A stretch of 47,733 bases of DNA, taken from positions 1 to 47,733 of the IMG/VR virus record IMGVR_UViG_3300031226_000002, one strand, 5' to 3'. Made by a program: the position numbers and the translations under genes. Below the pieces are notes generated by a model, which was given only the letters and a program-made list of their open reading frames with translations, ran no database searches and was not told where the DNA came from. The DNA is from a virus. Below, piece after piece: positions 31,286 through 38,366 of the stretch (its first letter is position 1; every line of letters starts with the position of its first letter).

Positions 31286-31582
31286 ATGGGGCGCCAGGAA
31301 TGGGGAACGCTACAGGACCGCATCAGGTGGATCCTGATGTATCGGCTGACGACCGCGACCGGGGAAGACATGGGCCTTTCCGCGCTGTCGCTGGCGGCTG
31401 GGCTGTCCCGCAGTCACGTCGGGGTGTTCATAGGGGACCCGCGAAGGGTTGACCTGACGACCGGCACAGCGCGCGCAATCGCCTACGCTGGCCAGGTGTC
31501 GCTGGCGTGGCTGCAAACCGGGGAAGGGACCCCCAATGATCCGGACATCCCCGCGGGTCTACCCAAACGGGTGCGCCCATGA
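31286..31582 (+). CDS. Repressor-like HTH protein, paralog 1
   Basis: 98 residues; start at 31286 has GGGAG upstream (an ATG at 31268 adds six residues). LQDRIRWILMYRLTTATGEDMGLSALSLAAGLSRSHVGVFIGDPRRVDLTTGTARAIAYAGQVSLAWLQTGEGTP matches a lambda-repressor style HTH with the closing W-L-x-x-G-x-G-x-x-P signature shared with the proteins at 32025 and 40571. An operator-like motif lies 23 bases upstream. No protease or oligomerisation domain is present, so it may be a Cro-like partner or an anti-repressor. Confidence 0.66.
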   Translation: MGRQEWGTLQDRIRWILMYRLTTATGEDMGLSALSLAAGLSRSHVGVFIGDPRRVDLTTGTARAIAYAGQVSLAWLQTGEGTPNDPDIPAGLPKRVRP

Positions 31583-31887
31583 ACCCGCTGGGGGCCATCG
31601 TTTGGAAGAAAGAGGGAATGCCCGTCGAACGCTTGGCGCTAATCGGGGAACAGCCTGACCCCGAAACAGACGTCGTCATGTGGGTGATCCATAATCGGCT
31701 GACCCTAGATTTCCCTGGGTTTTACGTCATGCGGCGGCAGTGGATCCACGCTGGCGAAATCGTGATCGAGCTTACTGCGGTCGCTAGCGTCGACATCGAA
31801 ACCGTTCGCGCGCAGCTACCGGCCGGGCTTGTGTGCATGCCGCCGCACCCGGGGGACGATCACACGATCGAAGAAGTATGGATCTGA
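31579..31887 (+). CDS. Hypothetical protein
   Basis: 102 residues in ATGA overlap with the repressor-like gene. Alpha/beta sequence (VVMWVIHNRLTLDFPGFYVMRRQWIHAGEIVIELTAVASVDIETVRAQLPAGLVCMPPHPGDDHT) with no Cys motif. Family not recognised; it belongs to the operon started at the 31248 promoter. Confidence 0.57.
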   Translation: MNPLGAIVWKKEGMPVERLALIGEQPDPETDVVMWVIHNRLTLDFPGFYVMRRQWIHAGEIVIELTAVASVDIETVRAQLPAGLVCMPPHPGDDHTIEEVWI

Positions 31888-31899
31888 AATGGGGGGGGG

Positions 31900-32028
31900 A
31901 TGGACATACCGTTCGGCACCTATGACCTGGTCGCTTTCCCATGGTTCAAACGGCTGGCCTTCGCTGCGCTGATCGTGAACGCCGTTTGCTTTCTGCTTCT
32001 GGTCGCTCGGAAGGGTCGACCCCTTTGA
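31900..32028 (+). CDS. Tiny membrane protein behind a G9 tract
   Basis: 42 residues (MDIPFGTYDLVAFPWFKRL...). The ATG directly follows nine consecutive Gs, an extreme form of the G-run ribosome binding site used here. One membrane helix (AFAALIVNAVCFLLLV, about residues 21-36) with basic residues behind it. Overlaps the next TTG start. A tract this long could vary in length and tune translation. Confidence 0.5.
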   Translation: MDIPFGTYDLVAFPWFKRLAFAALIVNAVCFLLLVARKGRPL

Positions 32029-32630
32029 AAGCGAAGCAGCCCCCCAGGTCCCTAGCCGATCGGGTTTGGTACCTCTACCACTGTCTACCCCGCGACGAAC
32101 ACGGGTCCCCACCCAGCTTTCGCGAACTGGAAAAGGCTGCGGGTCTATCCGCTTCGACGATGTCCAGAACGGTTAACGGGGTACGTAGGCACCACGGACA
32201 CGAGACCTTCGCGCGCATCGCCAAAGTGCTGGGGGTGTCGCCCGATCTGCTGCGGACAGGTGTCGGGGAATGGCCAGCCCCTACGGGAAACATTCCGCCA
32301 GTCGGTTACATGACGACTCGCAAGCGGAAGACGAACGGCGAACAGAAGGAACGGCGGGACTGGTTCAATGGATTGGAAGGGGGGCCGATGCGGGCGGAAA
32401 CGGGAACGATCAAATTTGGGGACGACTGGCGGGGGGTGTTCATCCGTGGCGATGACGCTTTCGGATACGCGGTGCACCTGCGTCGACTGCTGTCGCTGGG
32501 GTCCACGCCACGGATCGCAGCGCAGATCCTAAAGGGGGTTATCGACCTACTCGAGTCAGCCGATGAAAGACGCCGCGACGATGGCGTGCAGCGGCTGAAG
32601 GCCTTCGAAGAATGCAAGGCGGGGGACTGA
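32025..32630 (+). CDS. Repressor-like HTH protein, paralog 2
   Basis: 201 residues from a TTG start, GGAAGGG eight bases upstream, overlapping the previous stop. SLADRVWYLYHCLPRDEHGSPPSFRELEKAAGLSASTMSRTVNGVRRHHGHETFARIAKVLGVSPDLLRTGVGEWP is a helix-turn-helix repressor domain, closely related over about 60 residues to the protein at 40002-40571. A basic linker (TTRKRKTNGEQKERRDW) leads into a C-terminal helical domain of unknown type. Could be one of the switch regulators of this phage. Confidence 0.66.
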   Translation: MKAKQPPRSLADRVWYLYHCLPRDEHGSPPSFRELEKAAGLSASTMSRTVNGVRRHHGHETFARIAKVLGVSPDLLRTGVGEWPAPTGNIPPVGYMTTRKRKTNGEQKERRDWFNGLEGGPMRAETGTIKFGDDWRGVFIRGDDAFGYAVHLRRLLSLGSTPRIAAQILKGVIDLLESADERRRDDGVQRLKAFEECKAGD

Positions 32631-33133
32631 TGAAAGACGACGCTGACGCTAGGCGCTGGCTAGAAGACGTTCAGCGCGCGCGCGCTACCTGGCCCGAAGG
32701 TCCGTGGACCGACGAACCTGACCGGCTAGAGTGGCGCTATCGGGGCATGCCTTGCCTGATCGTGCGGTCGCCCGTGACGGGTGCATGGTGCGGCTACGCT
32801 GGGGTAGCGAAGGGCCACCCAGCCTATGGGGTTCCATGGGCCGACCTTCCCCCGCTAGCCGTTCATCGCGGGGTGAACTTTGCCGATCACTGTTTCGGCC
32901 CGGTTTGCCACGTCCCAGCCCCCGGGGAAACCGAAGACGTTTACTGGATAGGGTTCGACTGCGCGCACTGTTTGGACGCTGTGCCCATGACGGGCGTGAT
33001 CGATGCCATTCTAGGGCCGCGCGTAAAGAAGACCAAAAGAGCGTTTCTCACGGGGGAAACCTATCGCGATGTCGCCTATGTGAAGGCTCAAGTGGAACGG
33101 CTAGCCGCGCAGCTGGCAGAGATCAAAGCCTGA
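32630..33133 (+). CDS. Hypothetical protein with Cys/His pairs
   Basis: 167 residues, ATG in a TGATG overlap. Contains LEWRYRGMPCLIVRSPVTGAWCGYAGVAKGHPAYG (a compact beta region with two Cys), then HCFGPVCHVPAPGETEDVYWIGFDCAHCLDAVPM with more Cys/His pairs, then a helical end (YVKAQVERLAAQLAEI). Motifs like WCGYV..P..HP are common in small phage proteins of unknown function. Likely zinc-binding. Confidence 0.6.
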   Translation: MKDDADARRWLEDVQRARATWPEGPWTDEPDRLEWRYRGMPCLIVRSPVTGAWCGYAGVAKGHPAYGVPWADLPPLAVHRGVNFADHCFGPVCHVPAPGETEDVYWIGFDCAHCLDAVPMTGVIDAILGPRVKKTKRAFLTGETYRDVAYVKAQVERLAAQLAEIKA

Positions 33134-33342
33134 TGCCCATCGGCCCGGGAAAGTATGACGACCTGTGCACGTACGTCCGCGAACAAGCGAAGGCGGAAGG
33201 CGTGATCGTGCTGGTGTTCGGAGGCGAACGCGGGAACGGGTTCGAAGTGCAGGCGACCCTATCCATAACGCTGGGCCTACCCGAAATTCTTCGCAGCATG
33301 GCGGATAAGATCGACGCTATGCACGGAAAGGGCGAACTATGA
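33133..33342 (+). CDS. Small hypothetical protein
   Basis: 69 residues in a TGATG overlap. GKYDDLCTYVREQAKAEGVIVLVFGGERGNGFEVQATLSITLGLPEILRSMADKID looks like a small alpha/beta protein; the phrase FGGERGNGFEVQ is seen in small early phage proteins. Function unknown. Confidence 0.57.
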   Translation: MPIGPGKYDDLCTYVREQAKAEGVIVLVFGGERGNGFEVQATLSITLGLPEILRSMADKIDAMHGKGEL

Positions 33343-33560
33343 AAGACACAAGCGGGACCGACCTAGCGCCCGATGGTCAGGTTTGGGTGTGTGGTGCATG
33401 CGGGAAGCGCGCGCGCAGTCCGTTCGGGTTCGACGCTGCGGGGAAGTCGACGAAGCTAGACCGCGGCTGGGATGAATCGTGCATGTTAAACGCCGTGCTT
33501 TGCTACGCGGAAAAGCGCGATGGCGTCTACGTCGCAGTCGAGAAAGCCAAACCAAATTGA
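33339..33560 (+). CDS. Small zinc-binding protein
   Basis: 73 residues in ATGA overlap. VWVCGACGKRARSPFGFD contains a CxxC knuckle; another Cys pair (CMLNAVLC) lies near residue 48. Typical of short phage zinc proteins with one treble-clef like site. Role unknown. Confidence 0.58.
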   Translation: MKDTSGTDLAPDGQVWVCGACGKRARSPFGFDAAGKSTKLDRGWDESCMLNAVLCYAEKRDGVYVAVEKAKPN

Positions 33561-33745
33561 CGGTCGAAGAACTGATCGCGCTGCTGCGGAAGGCTGACCC
33601 GGTCGCGCGGGTGTTCGTCGCCTTGCCCGATCAAACGTGGCGGGACATCGAATTGACCGTTAGACGCTGGGATGATTCGACCGTTCTGATCATGACTACC
33701 CCGCCTTCCGCTGCGCCAGCCACGACGTCACGTCCCGACGACTGA
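33557..33745 (+). CDS. Small hypothetical protein, TTG start
   Basis: 62 residues from TTG 33557 in TTGA overlap. LTVEELIALLRKADPVARVFVALPDQTWRDIELTVRRWDDSTVLIMTTPP is a beta-rich small protein. Its last 50 bases overlap the end of the convergent HTH gene. Found as the last gene of the rightward operon. Confidence 0.5.
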   Translation: MTVEELIALLRKADPVARVFVALPDQTWRDIELTVRRWDDSTVLIMTTPPSAAPATTSRPDD

Positions 33746-33965
33746 AGCGCCAGCATCGACCCACCCGCCGAAGTGTGGGAAGACCTTCGCTGCGAACCAG
33801 CCGGGGAACGGTATGCGGGTGCACGCCTATCAGCGCAGCGGCCTGGCCGCAGGTCATCGTGTCCACTTCCTTCCGGGGGCCGACCTTCGCCAGCGCTTCC
33901 GCCACGCCATCCGCAACGATGGCCCGCAGCTGTTCGGCGGTCGTCACTACGATCGGATCTTTCAT
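33696..33965 (-). CDS. HTH_17-like DNA-binding protein C
   Basis: 89 residues from ATG 33965, which overlaps the upstream stop (ATGA); ATG 33974 would add three residues. After a helical N-terminus (EQLRAIVADGVAEALAKVG), MTCGQAAALIGVHPHTVPRLVRSEGLPTLRRVGRCWRFSRRDVTSWLA matches HTH_17/excisionase. It is the third or fourth such protein in the window. Last gene of the leftward recombination operon; could be the excisionase. Confidence 0.7.
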   Translation of the reverse strand: MKDPIVVTTAEQLRAIVADGVAEALAKVGPRKEVDTMTCGQAAALIGVHPHTVPRLVRSEGLPTLRRVGRCWRFSRRDVTSWLAQRKAG

Positions 33966-34921
33966 GATGCCCATTCCGGTTTGGGGAAGCTGACTTTCTT
34001 CCCAAGTTCACGTTCAATCGTGCGGACGAAGATCGTTTTAATTTTGCCATAGGCGGGGGACCGGTCCCGTTCGGTCAGGTTCCGGCCGACCAGCCATTCG
34101 ACGAAATCGGAAGTCGCCGACAGGGCGATCAGGCACTTGCGAAATAGGTCCTTCGACAGCTTTGGCACCTTCGCGGAATACGCGGTCAGCACGGTCCGCC
34201 GATAGATCCACATGCAAAGCGTCATGTTCAGCAGCCCCCAAAGGCGGGCGTATTCCTGATCGCGACCCCACGCTTTATCAGCGGCTAGAAGGAATTCGAC
34301 GCAGTGGGCCGCTTCTTCCGTCGACAGCGACCGCAGCATATCGATCGACGATTGGCCGTTGGCGCGCGGCGTTGCGTGCACTGCACCCGTCCACGCCCGC
34401 AGCAGCATCGATGCGGATATCATCGGCGCATGCGGACCCCTGCGGATCTGGTCGTAGCCGACGAAGGGACACAGTTCGCGAATGTACTGTAGCCCTTTGC
34501 TGGTTCCTTCCAGCCCCCGAAGGATGTCGTCAGGCCGCATCTTCACCAGCTGCGAATTCAGCCTGACGAAGTCTTCCGCCATTTCGGCCATCGTTTCATA
34601 GTACCGATAGCGAACGTCTGTGAACCCTTCCGCTAGTTCGGACAGTCGGAACGCTTCCACCCGATGCTGGCCGTCGACGATATACGTGGCCCCTTCCAGG
34701 ATTCCGATCGTCAGGATGCCGGGCAATACCCCGCCGTCCATGCGCAGGGTTTCGACCAGGTCCAGCACTTTCGAATTCGTTCGGATCGGGCGCTGAAACG
34801 GGGGAACCTTCCAGGTGGAGATCAGTGCAGGGGACACGATGATCGTATCGACCCGCGTTTGAGTCTGGCGCTGGGGGCCGCGCATGGCGGACACCCCCCC
34901 TTTGATTGCGGTCATCGTCAT
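33962..34921 (-). CDS. DGQHR-domain protein (ParB/DndB-like)
   Basis: 319 residues, ATG with AAAGGGG upstream. The motif YIVDGQHRVEAF (residues 80-91, DGQHR 83-87) preceded by PFQRPIRTNSKVLDLVETLRMDGGVLPGIL is the signature of the ParB/sulfiredoxin-like DGQHR family, which includes DndB-type regulators and ParB-like nucleases. The C-terminal 200 residues are helical (LRSLSTEEAAHCVEFLLAADKAW, FVEWLVGRNLTERDRSPAYGKIK). It lies in an operon with recombination proteins, so a role in DNA modification, repair or partition is possible. Exact activity cannot be fixed from sequence. Confidence 0.72.
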   Translation of the reverse strand: MTMTAIKGGVSAMRGPQRQTQTRVDTIIVSPALISTWKVPPFQRPIRTNSKVLDLVETLRMDGGVLPGILTIGILEGATYIVDGQHRVEAFRLSELAEGFTDVRYRYYETMAEMAEDFVRLNSQLVKMRPDDILRGLEGTSKGLQYIRELCPFVGYDQIRRGPHAPMISASMLLRAWTGAVHATPRANGQSSIDMLRSLSTEEAAHCVEFLLAADKAWGRDQEYARLWGLLNMTLCMWIYRRTVLTAYSAKVPKLSKDLFRKCLIALSATSDFVEWLVGRNLTERDRSPAYGKIKTIFVRTIERELGKKVSFPKPEWAS

Positions 34922-34937
34922 CGCGTCCCCTTTCTGT

Positions 34938-35180
34938 TTAAAACGGTGGCTGCTGCGATTGCGCCCGCGCTGCGTCGATGGCTTCGATTAGCTGGCGTGC
35001 ATTGAAACCCGCACGGTCTTCCTTTAGAAGACGGCCGATAAACTCGATCCGTTCCCCTAGTTTATTGTCGATCCGATCCAGCCGCGCTGTCATGGCTTCC
35101 ACCTTTAAGCGCAGTGCTTCAAAAGCCTGACGCGATCCGTCGTCCAGTGTTACGCGCAGCGCTGTCGGTTTCGTTTTCAT
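34938..35180 (-). CDS. Small coiled-coil protein
   Basis: 80 residues in ATGA overlap with the annealing protein stop. VTLDDGSRQAFEALRLKVEAMTARLDRIDNKLGERIEFIGRLLKEDRAGFNARQLIEAIDAAR gives one long amphipathic coil, then a Gln/Pro tail. Likely an oligomeric partner of the neighbouring recombination proteins. Confidence 0.55.
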   Translation of the reverse strand: MKTKPTALRVTLDDGSRQAFEALRLKVEAMTARLDRIDNKLGERIEFIGRLLKEDRAGFNARQLIEAIDAARAQSQQPPF

Positions 35181-35998
35181 GGCTGCACCTTTCCGACTGC
35201 GATGCGCTTCCCGTCTTCCGATGGCGCTGCGGGTGCAGGGGCGGGCGCTGCGAAAGCTTCGTCGATCGTCAGGTCGTTCGCTTTGATGGCCGTCCCCAGT
35301 CCGATCAACGTTTCCAGATCGTCTAGCCCCACATCATCGGGCCCGGTCTTCCCCAGCCGCAGCAGGATCCGATCGGTCGGAACACCCAGCTTATTCAGTC
35401 GCGCGATGACTTCGGTTCGCCTGGCCCCCAGGGTCTTCGCATCGCCTACCGCGACCAGCCGCACCCGATCGTAAATGACATCGACATAAGCGCGGGGGAT
35501 GACACGAAGGATCGCATTGCGGATCGCTATACTGACCGCGGCATTGCCCGTCACTGTGACCATGTCATCCGAGTAACGGCGTCCCGCTTTGTTCGTGATC
35601 CTTCGTCTCGTCTCTACCGTTACCCGCAGGTTTTTTTCCAGGTCCCACGCCCCACCCTGCGCAGTGATTTCCTTTTCATCTTCGTCGATGATGCGGCCCC
35701 CCACGTGCAAGTTCCCGTAGGCGCTGGCGCAGATTTCCGCTAGCCGCACGGATGGGCCCGTGATCATTTTCTGTTCGCCCTTGTCCATACGCGGAAGGGA
35801 ATAAATGCAGGACTCTGCTACTTCCTGGGAAATGGTGGCCATCGATAAAGCGTCCGCTTGGAAGCGCGTAATCGAGCGCCGGTATTTGTGGGCGGCATCT
35901 AGCTGCGCTTCGACTTCGCTGCGAACGATGGCCCCCATGGCCCCCTGCTGAACATGGACGATTTCCTCTACCCCGTCAGTGGCGAGATCATTACCCAT
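35177..35998 (-). CDS. Putative single-strand annealing recombinase
   Basis: 273 residues, ATG with GGGGGTAGTT upstream. The block PSVRLAEICASAYGNLHVGGRIIDEDEKEITAQGGAWDLEKNLRVTVETRRRITNKAGRRYSDDM, then VTGNAAVSIAIRNAILRVIPRAYVDVIYD, resembles phage annealing or recombination proteins encoded next to a Cas4/RecB-like nuclease (pattern S-x-R-x-A-E, A-W-D-x-E, A-x-R-x-A-I-x-x-V-I-P). An Ala/Pro-rich linker ends the protein. With the nuclease gene just upstream it forms a Red-like recombination pair. Family call by pattern and neighbour. Confidence 0.6.
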   Translation of the reverse strand: MGNDLATDGVEEIVHVQQGAMGAIVRSEVEAQLDAAHKYRRSITRFQADALSMATISQEVAESCIYSLPRMDKGEQKMITGPSVRLAEICASAYGNLHVGGRIIDEDEKEITAQGGAWDLEKNLRVTVETRRRITNKAGRRYSDDMVTVTGNAAVSIAIRNAILRVIPRAYVDVIYDRVRLVAVGDAKTLGARRTEVIARLNKLGVPTDRILLRLGKTGPDDVGLDDLETLIGLGTAIKANDLTIDEAFAAPAPAPAAPSEDGKRIAVGKVQP

Positions 35999-36019
35999 AA
36001 CTACCCCCTTCGGACTGCG

Positions 36020-37135
36020 TTAGATGCGCTTTGCCTTTAGGATCGGTTGCTCTTTAAGCTGAAGTGCGCCCGCTGCTTCCATCTGTGCCATCAGCGCGCG
36101 GACTGCGGCGGCCCCTTTGCCCCTTCCGGCCTTCGTCGCGACCACCTTTTCAAGTGCACCGATGCGGAAGTCCACGGCTGCGGCGAAGTCCTTCGATTCG
36201 AACCCGGCATCTTCCAGTAGGGGCCACGCCCGATCGGCTACGACTTCGCGCCGCTGCTGCGTTTCGATCGTCAGCCGTGTCCCGTCCGCGATGATGTCCC
36301 CGCGCGCGACCACATGGGCCTTAATCGCCGCGCGCACCCGGGTGGCCACGTCGGAAACAGAGTCAGCCTTCCGAAGAAGATCGACGATGGCATCAGGTCG
36401 CATCGTGGCTAGCGTCGATTCGATGCGTTCGCCTAGTTCCACGTCGGTCATCGCTGCGACGTCCCGCCGAACCAGCGCGTTATGGGCCGCGCACTCATGC
36501 GACCGGGGGCAATAGCCGCAGTGTTTCCCCGGATGGTAAACGCCGTCCCATTGCAGGACACGGGCTTGCAATTCGCGCAGCCATTCGACGACATGCAGGC
36601 GATGCATCGTGTAATTCTCGATTTCGCCAGCCCGGATCCAAATGATCGTGATCGTGACTTCTGCCAGGTCGGGGTTTTCCAGCATCACTAGCGCGCCATA
36701 CGCCCGCATTTGCGCCGAATAATCCGAGTCAGCCCGTCCCGTCTTCCAGTCCGCAGCGCGCGCGACGTTGTCACGGATGGAGAGTAGGTCAGCGTGTCCC
36801 GTTAGGGTGATGCCGCCCCCCAGTTCAGCCTTTAGCGGGACTTCCGTCAGACAGTCCCTGAAGCTTTCCGCCAGGCTGGGCCATAGGTTGCGCGCCATGC
36901 GGCACAGCATCAGGACATCATCGGCCTTCGCCCCATGTGCCGTTGCGATCCTGGGGATGTCATGCCATACGACGTCACCCCGTTCGGCCAGCGACCGAAG
37001 CGCTTCGTGGGTCGCGATGCCTAGCGCTGCTTCTTCGCTCGATTCGCTGATCGGAATGGCGGGCGGTATCGTCGACCCGGGACACGTGAACGCTAACGGC
37101 ATACGGCTAGCGCGTAAGCTGATCTCGGGCGCCAT
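36020..37135 (-). CDS. Cas4/RecB-like exonuclease (PD-(D/E)XK)
   Basis: About 371 residues, ATG 37135 in a TGATG overlap; the site AAGGGTGAAG is upstream (GTG at 37138 possible). Catalytic motifs of the RecB family: His44 in GIATHEAL, LTGHADLL (Asp116), AADWKTG (Asp129, Lys131), then QMRAYGALV. One N-terminal Cys (FTCPGS, Cys18) and three C-terminal Cys (Cys206, 209, 215 in KHCGYCPRSHEC) match the iron-sulfur cluster of Cas4/AddB nucleases. It would resect DNA ends and supply the annealing protein encoded next to it. Confidence 0.82.
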   Translation of the reverse strand: MAPEISLRASRMPLAFTCPGSTIPPAIPISESSEEAALGIATHEALRSLAERGDVVWHDIPRIATAHGAKADDVLMLCRMARNLWPSLAESFRDCLTEVPLKAELGGGITLTGHADLLSIRDNVARAADWKTGRADSDYSAQMRAYGALVMLENPDLAEVTITIIWIRAGEIENYTMHRLHVVEWLRELQARVLQWDGVYHPGKHCGYCPRSHECAAHNALVRRDVAAMTDVELGERIESTLATMRPDAIVDLLRKADSVSDVATRVRAAIKAHVVARGDIIADGTRLTIETQQRREVVADRAWPLLEDAGFESKDFAAAVDFRIGALEKVVATKAGRGKGAAAVRALMAQMEAAGALQLKEQPILKAKRI

Positions 37136-37437
37136 CACTTCACCCTTCGCAGGTGTCCCATTCCCCCGATAGACGCCAGCAGGGGGGGAACGCCGTCGAT
37201 AGGGCGCGGCCTAACCGCTTCCTTTACCCATGACACGAGGCGCGAAGGTTCGCGCGATCGGAAGTCTTCGCGGGGTTTCAGCCCGTCGATTACCACCAGG
37301 TAATCCACATCGATCCGGTTTTGGTGCTGTTCAAACGATGTCGTCGACAGCCGGAAGGATCGATATTCGGATCCGGCAATGATGGCGCGAATGGCCAAAT
37401 GCAGATCCGCATGCGTGATCGGTTCGCCCTTCTTCAT
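37135..37437 (-). CDS. Hypothetical protein
   Basis: 100 residues from ATG 37437, preceded by GGGGGAAACG and overlapping the upstream stop. Helical start (ITHADLHLAIRAIIAGSEYRSFRLSTTSFEQHQNRIDVDYLVVIDGLKPREDF) then a basic, Pro-rich end. No recognised family. Its position just upstream of the exonuclease suggests a recombination or repair accessory role. Confidence 0.55.
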   Translation of the reverse strand: MKKGEPITHADLHLAIRAIIAGSEYRSFRLSTTSFEQHQNRIDVDYLVVIDGLKPREDFRSREPSRLVSWVKEAVRPRPIDGVPPLLASIGGMGHLRRVK

Positions 37438-37724
37438 CGTTTCCCCCATCGCGTGTGAAGGTCCCTAAGATTCCGACAGTCCGCGGCGCGTCTTCGCAGG
37501 TCTTCCACAAGATGGCCACCGATGCCGGCGGACACATACGCGGCGCGCACCTGATCGAACAGCGTCGCAGCTGTTTCGTAGGCTTTTACGTCAAGTGCAT
37601 CAAACGCCGCGCGGCGAATGTGGGCGGTAGCTGCGGCGACTTCTTTGGCCGCTGCGTCCATCGCGTCCGCTAACGGCAGTAGCGACGACTCCACCTTCGG
37701 ACGATTCCCCAGATCGTCGACCAT
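37434..37724 (-). CDS. Helical hypothetical protein
   Basis: 96 residues (ATG 37724 chosen; GTG 37733 possible). Ala-rich helices: AMDAAAKEVAAATAHIRRAAFDALDVKAYETAATLFDQVRAAYV then EDLRRRAADCRNLRDLHTRWG. Could be a small helical bundle. First gene of this transcription segment, with an operator-like half-palindrome 50-60 bases upstream. Confidence 0.53.
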   Translation of the reverse strand: MVDDLGNRPKVESSLLPLADAMDAAAKEVAAATAHIRRAAFDALDVKAYETAATLFDQVRAAYVSAGIGGHLVEDLRRRAADCRNLRDLHTRWGKR

Positions 37725-37771
37725 GCGCGGCACCTTACCGCGGCGAACTAGATGACGTCAACAGGCTACGC

Positions 37772-37787
37772 GTAGTCAGCTACGACA
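37772..37787. promoter_or_regulatory. Operator-like half-palindrome, copy 6 (10/16)
   Basis: GTAGTCAGCTACGACA keeps the full left half and the centre of the motif but not the right half. It lies in the gap upstream of the leftward gene that starts at 37724. Confidence 0.35.
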
Positions 37788-37794
37788 AAGAACG

Positions 37795-38247
37795 TCAGCG
37801 CACAGAGGACCACACTCCCGACGCAGTCACGCACCTGGGTCGACAGCGCTGCGCATCAGCGAACCAGGGCGGGACGAAGGGCGAAGGCTGATCGTGTTCG
37901 GGCATGGCGAGATGACCGGCTAGCCGATAGATGTCAGCAGCCGCCGCAGGTGCTAGCCGCGCTTCGACCACGACGACCATGGCCAGCCCGATGAACGCGT
38001 TTACCCCCCAGTCATCGGGGTGCCAAAGCGCCGTGACCAGCCGCCCGTGGACTTCGGCCCGGAAGGTCGCTTCTGTCACCGATCGGAACGCGTAGCCCAG
38101 TGCGACGATGTAGCGACGGGGGTCGACACCTATCCCTAGGCCGGTCCGGGCGATCGCATCGCTCGCCAGTGTATCGACTGCACGGCCCCCCGTCCTTTGA
38201 AGGGCCGCGGAAATTCTATCGCGGCTAGCTCGCATACGGACGCGCAC
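37795..38247 (-). CDS. Hypothetical protein
   Basis: About 150 residues, GTG 38247 or ATG 38235, no clear ribosome binding site. Sequence (LQRTGGRAVDTLASDAIARTGLGIGVDPRRYIVALGYAFRSV..., WHPDDWGVNAFIGLAMVVVVEARLAPAAAADIYRLAGHLAMPEHDQPSPFVPPWF) is helical, with one moderately hydrophobic helix. A terminator with an operator-like palindrome in its loop lies just upstream, so this gene probably has its own promoter. No family recognised. Confidence 0.5.
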   Translation of the reverse strand: MRVRMRASRDRISAALQRTGGRAVDTLASDAIARTGLGIGVDPRRYIVALGYAFRSVTEATFRAEVHGRLVTALWHPDDWGVNAFIGLAMVVVVEARLAPAAAADIYRLAGHLAMPEHDQPSPFVPPWFADAQRCRPRCVTASGVWSSVR

Positions 38248-38297
38248 TGTCCGCCAAAAGACCAGCCATGAAAAGATCTAAAACGCTTCACACGCAC

Positions 38298-38353
38298 AAA
38301 AAAACGCGCGCAGTGTGACGTCCGTTGACTACGTACGTCGCGACCTGCGCGCG
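38298..38353 (-). terminator. Terminator whose loop contains an operator-like site
   Basis: On the minus strand, CGCGCGCAG (38353-38345) pairs with CTGCGCGCG (38313-38305) and is followed by seven Ts (38304-38298). The loop of about 31 bases contains an operator-like motif and inner GACGT/ACGTC complementarity. It would end transcripts of the gene at 38367-39008. Confidence 0.7.
38317..38332. promoter_or_regulatory. Operator-like palindrome, copy 7 (12/16)
   Basis: GACGTCCGTTGACTAC has an intact TTGACTAC half on one side. Read leftward it is GTAGTCAACGGACGTC, very like copy 8. It sits within the terminator loop, 70-85 bases upstream of the gene starting at 38247. Confidence 0.45.
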
Positions 38354-38366
38354 CGAAATGGATGTC

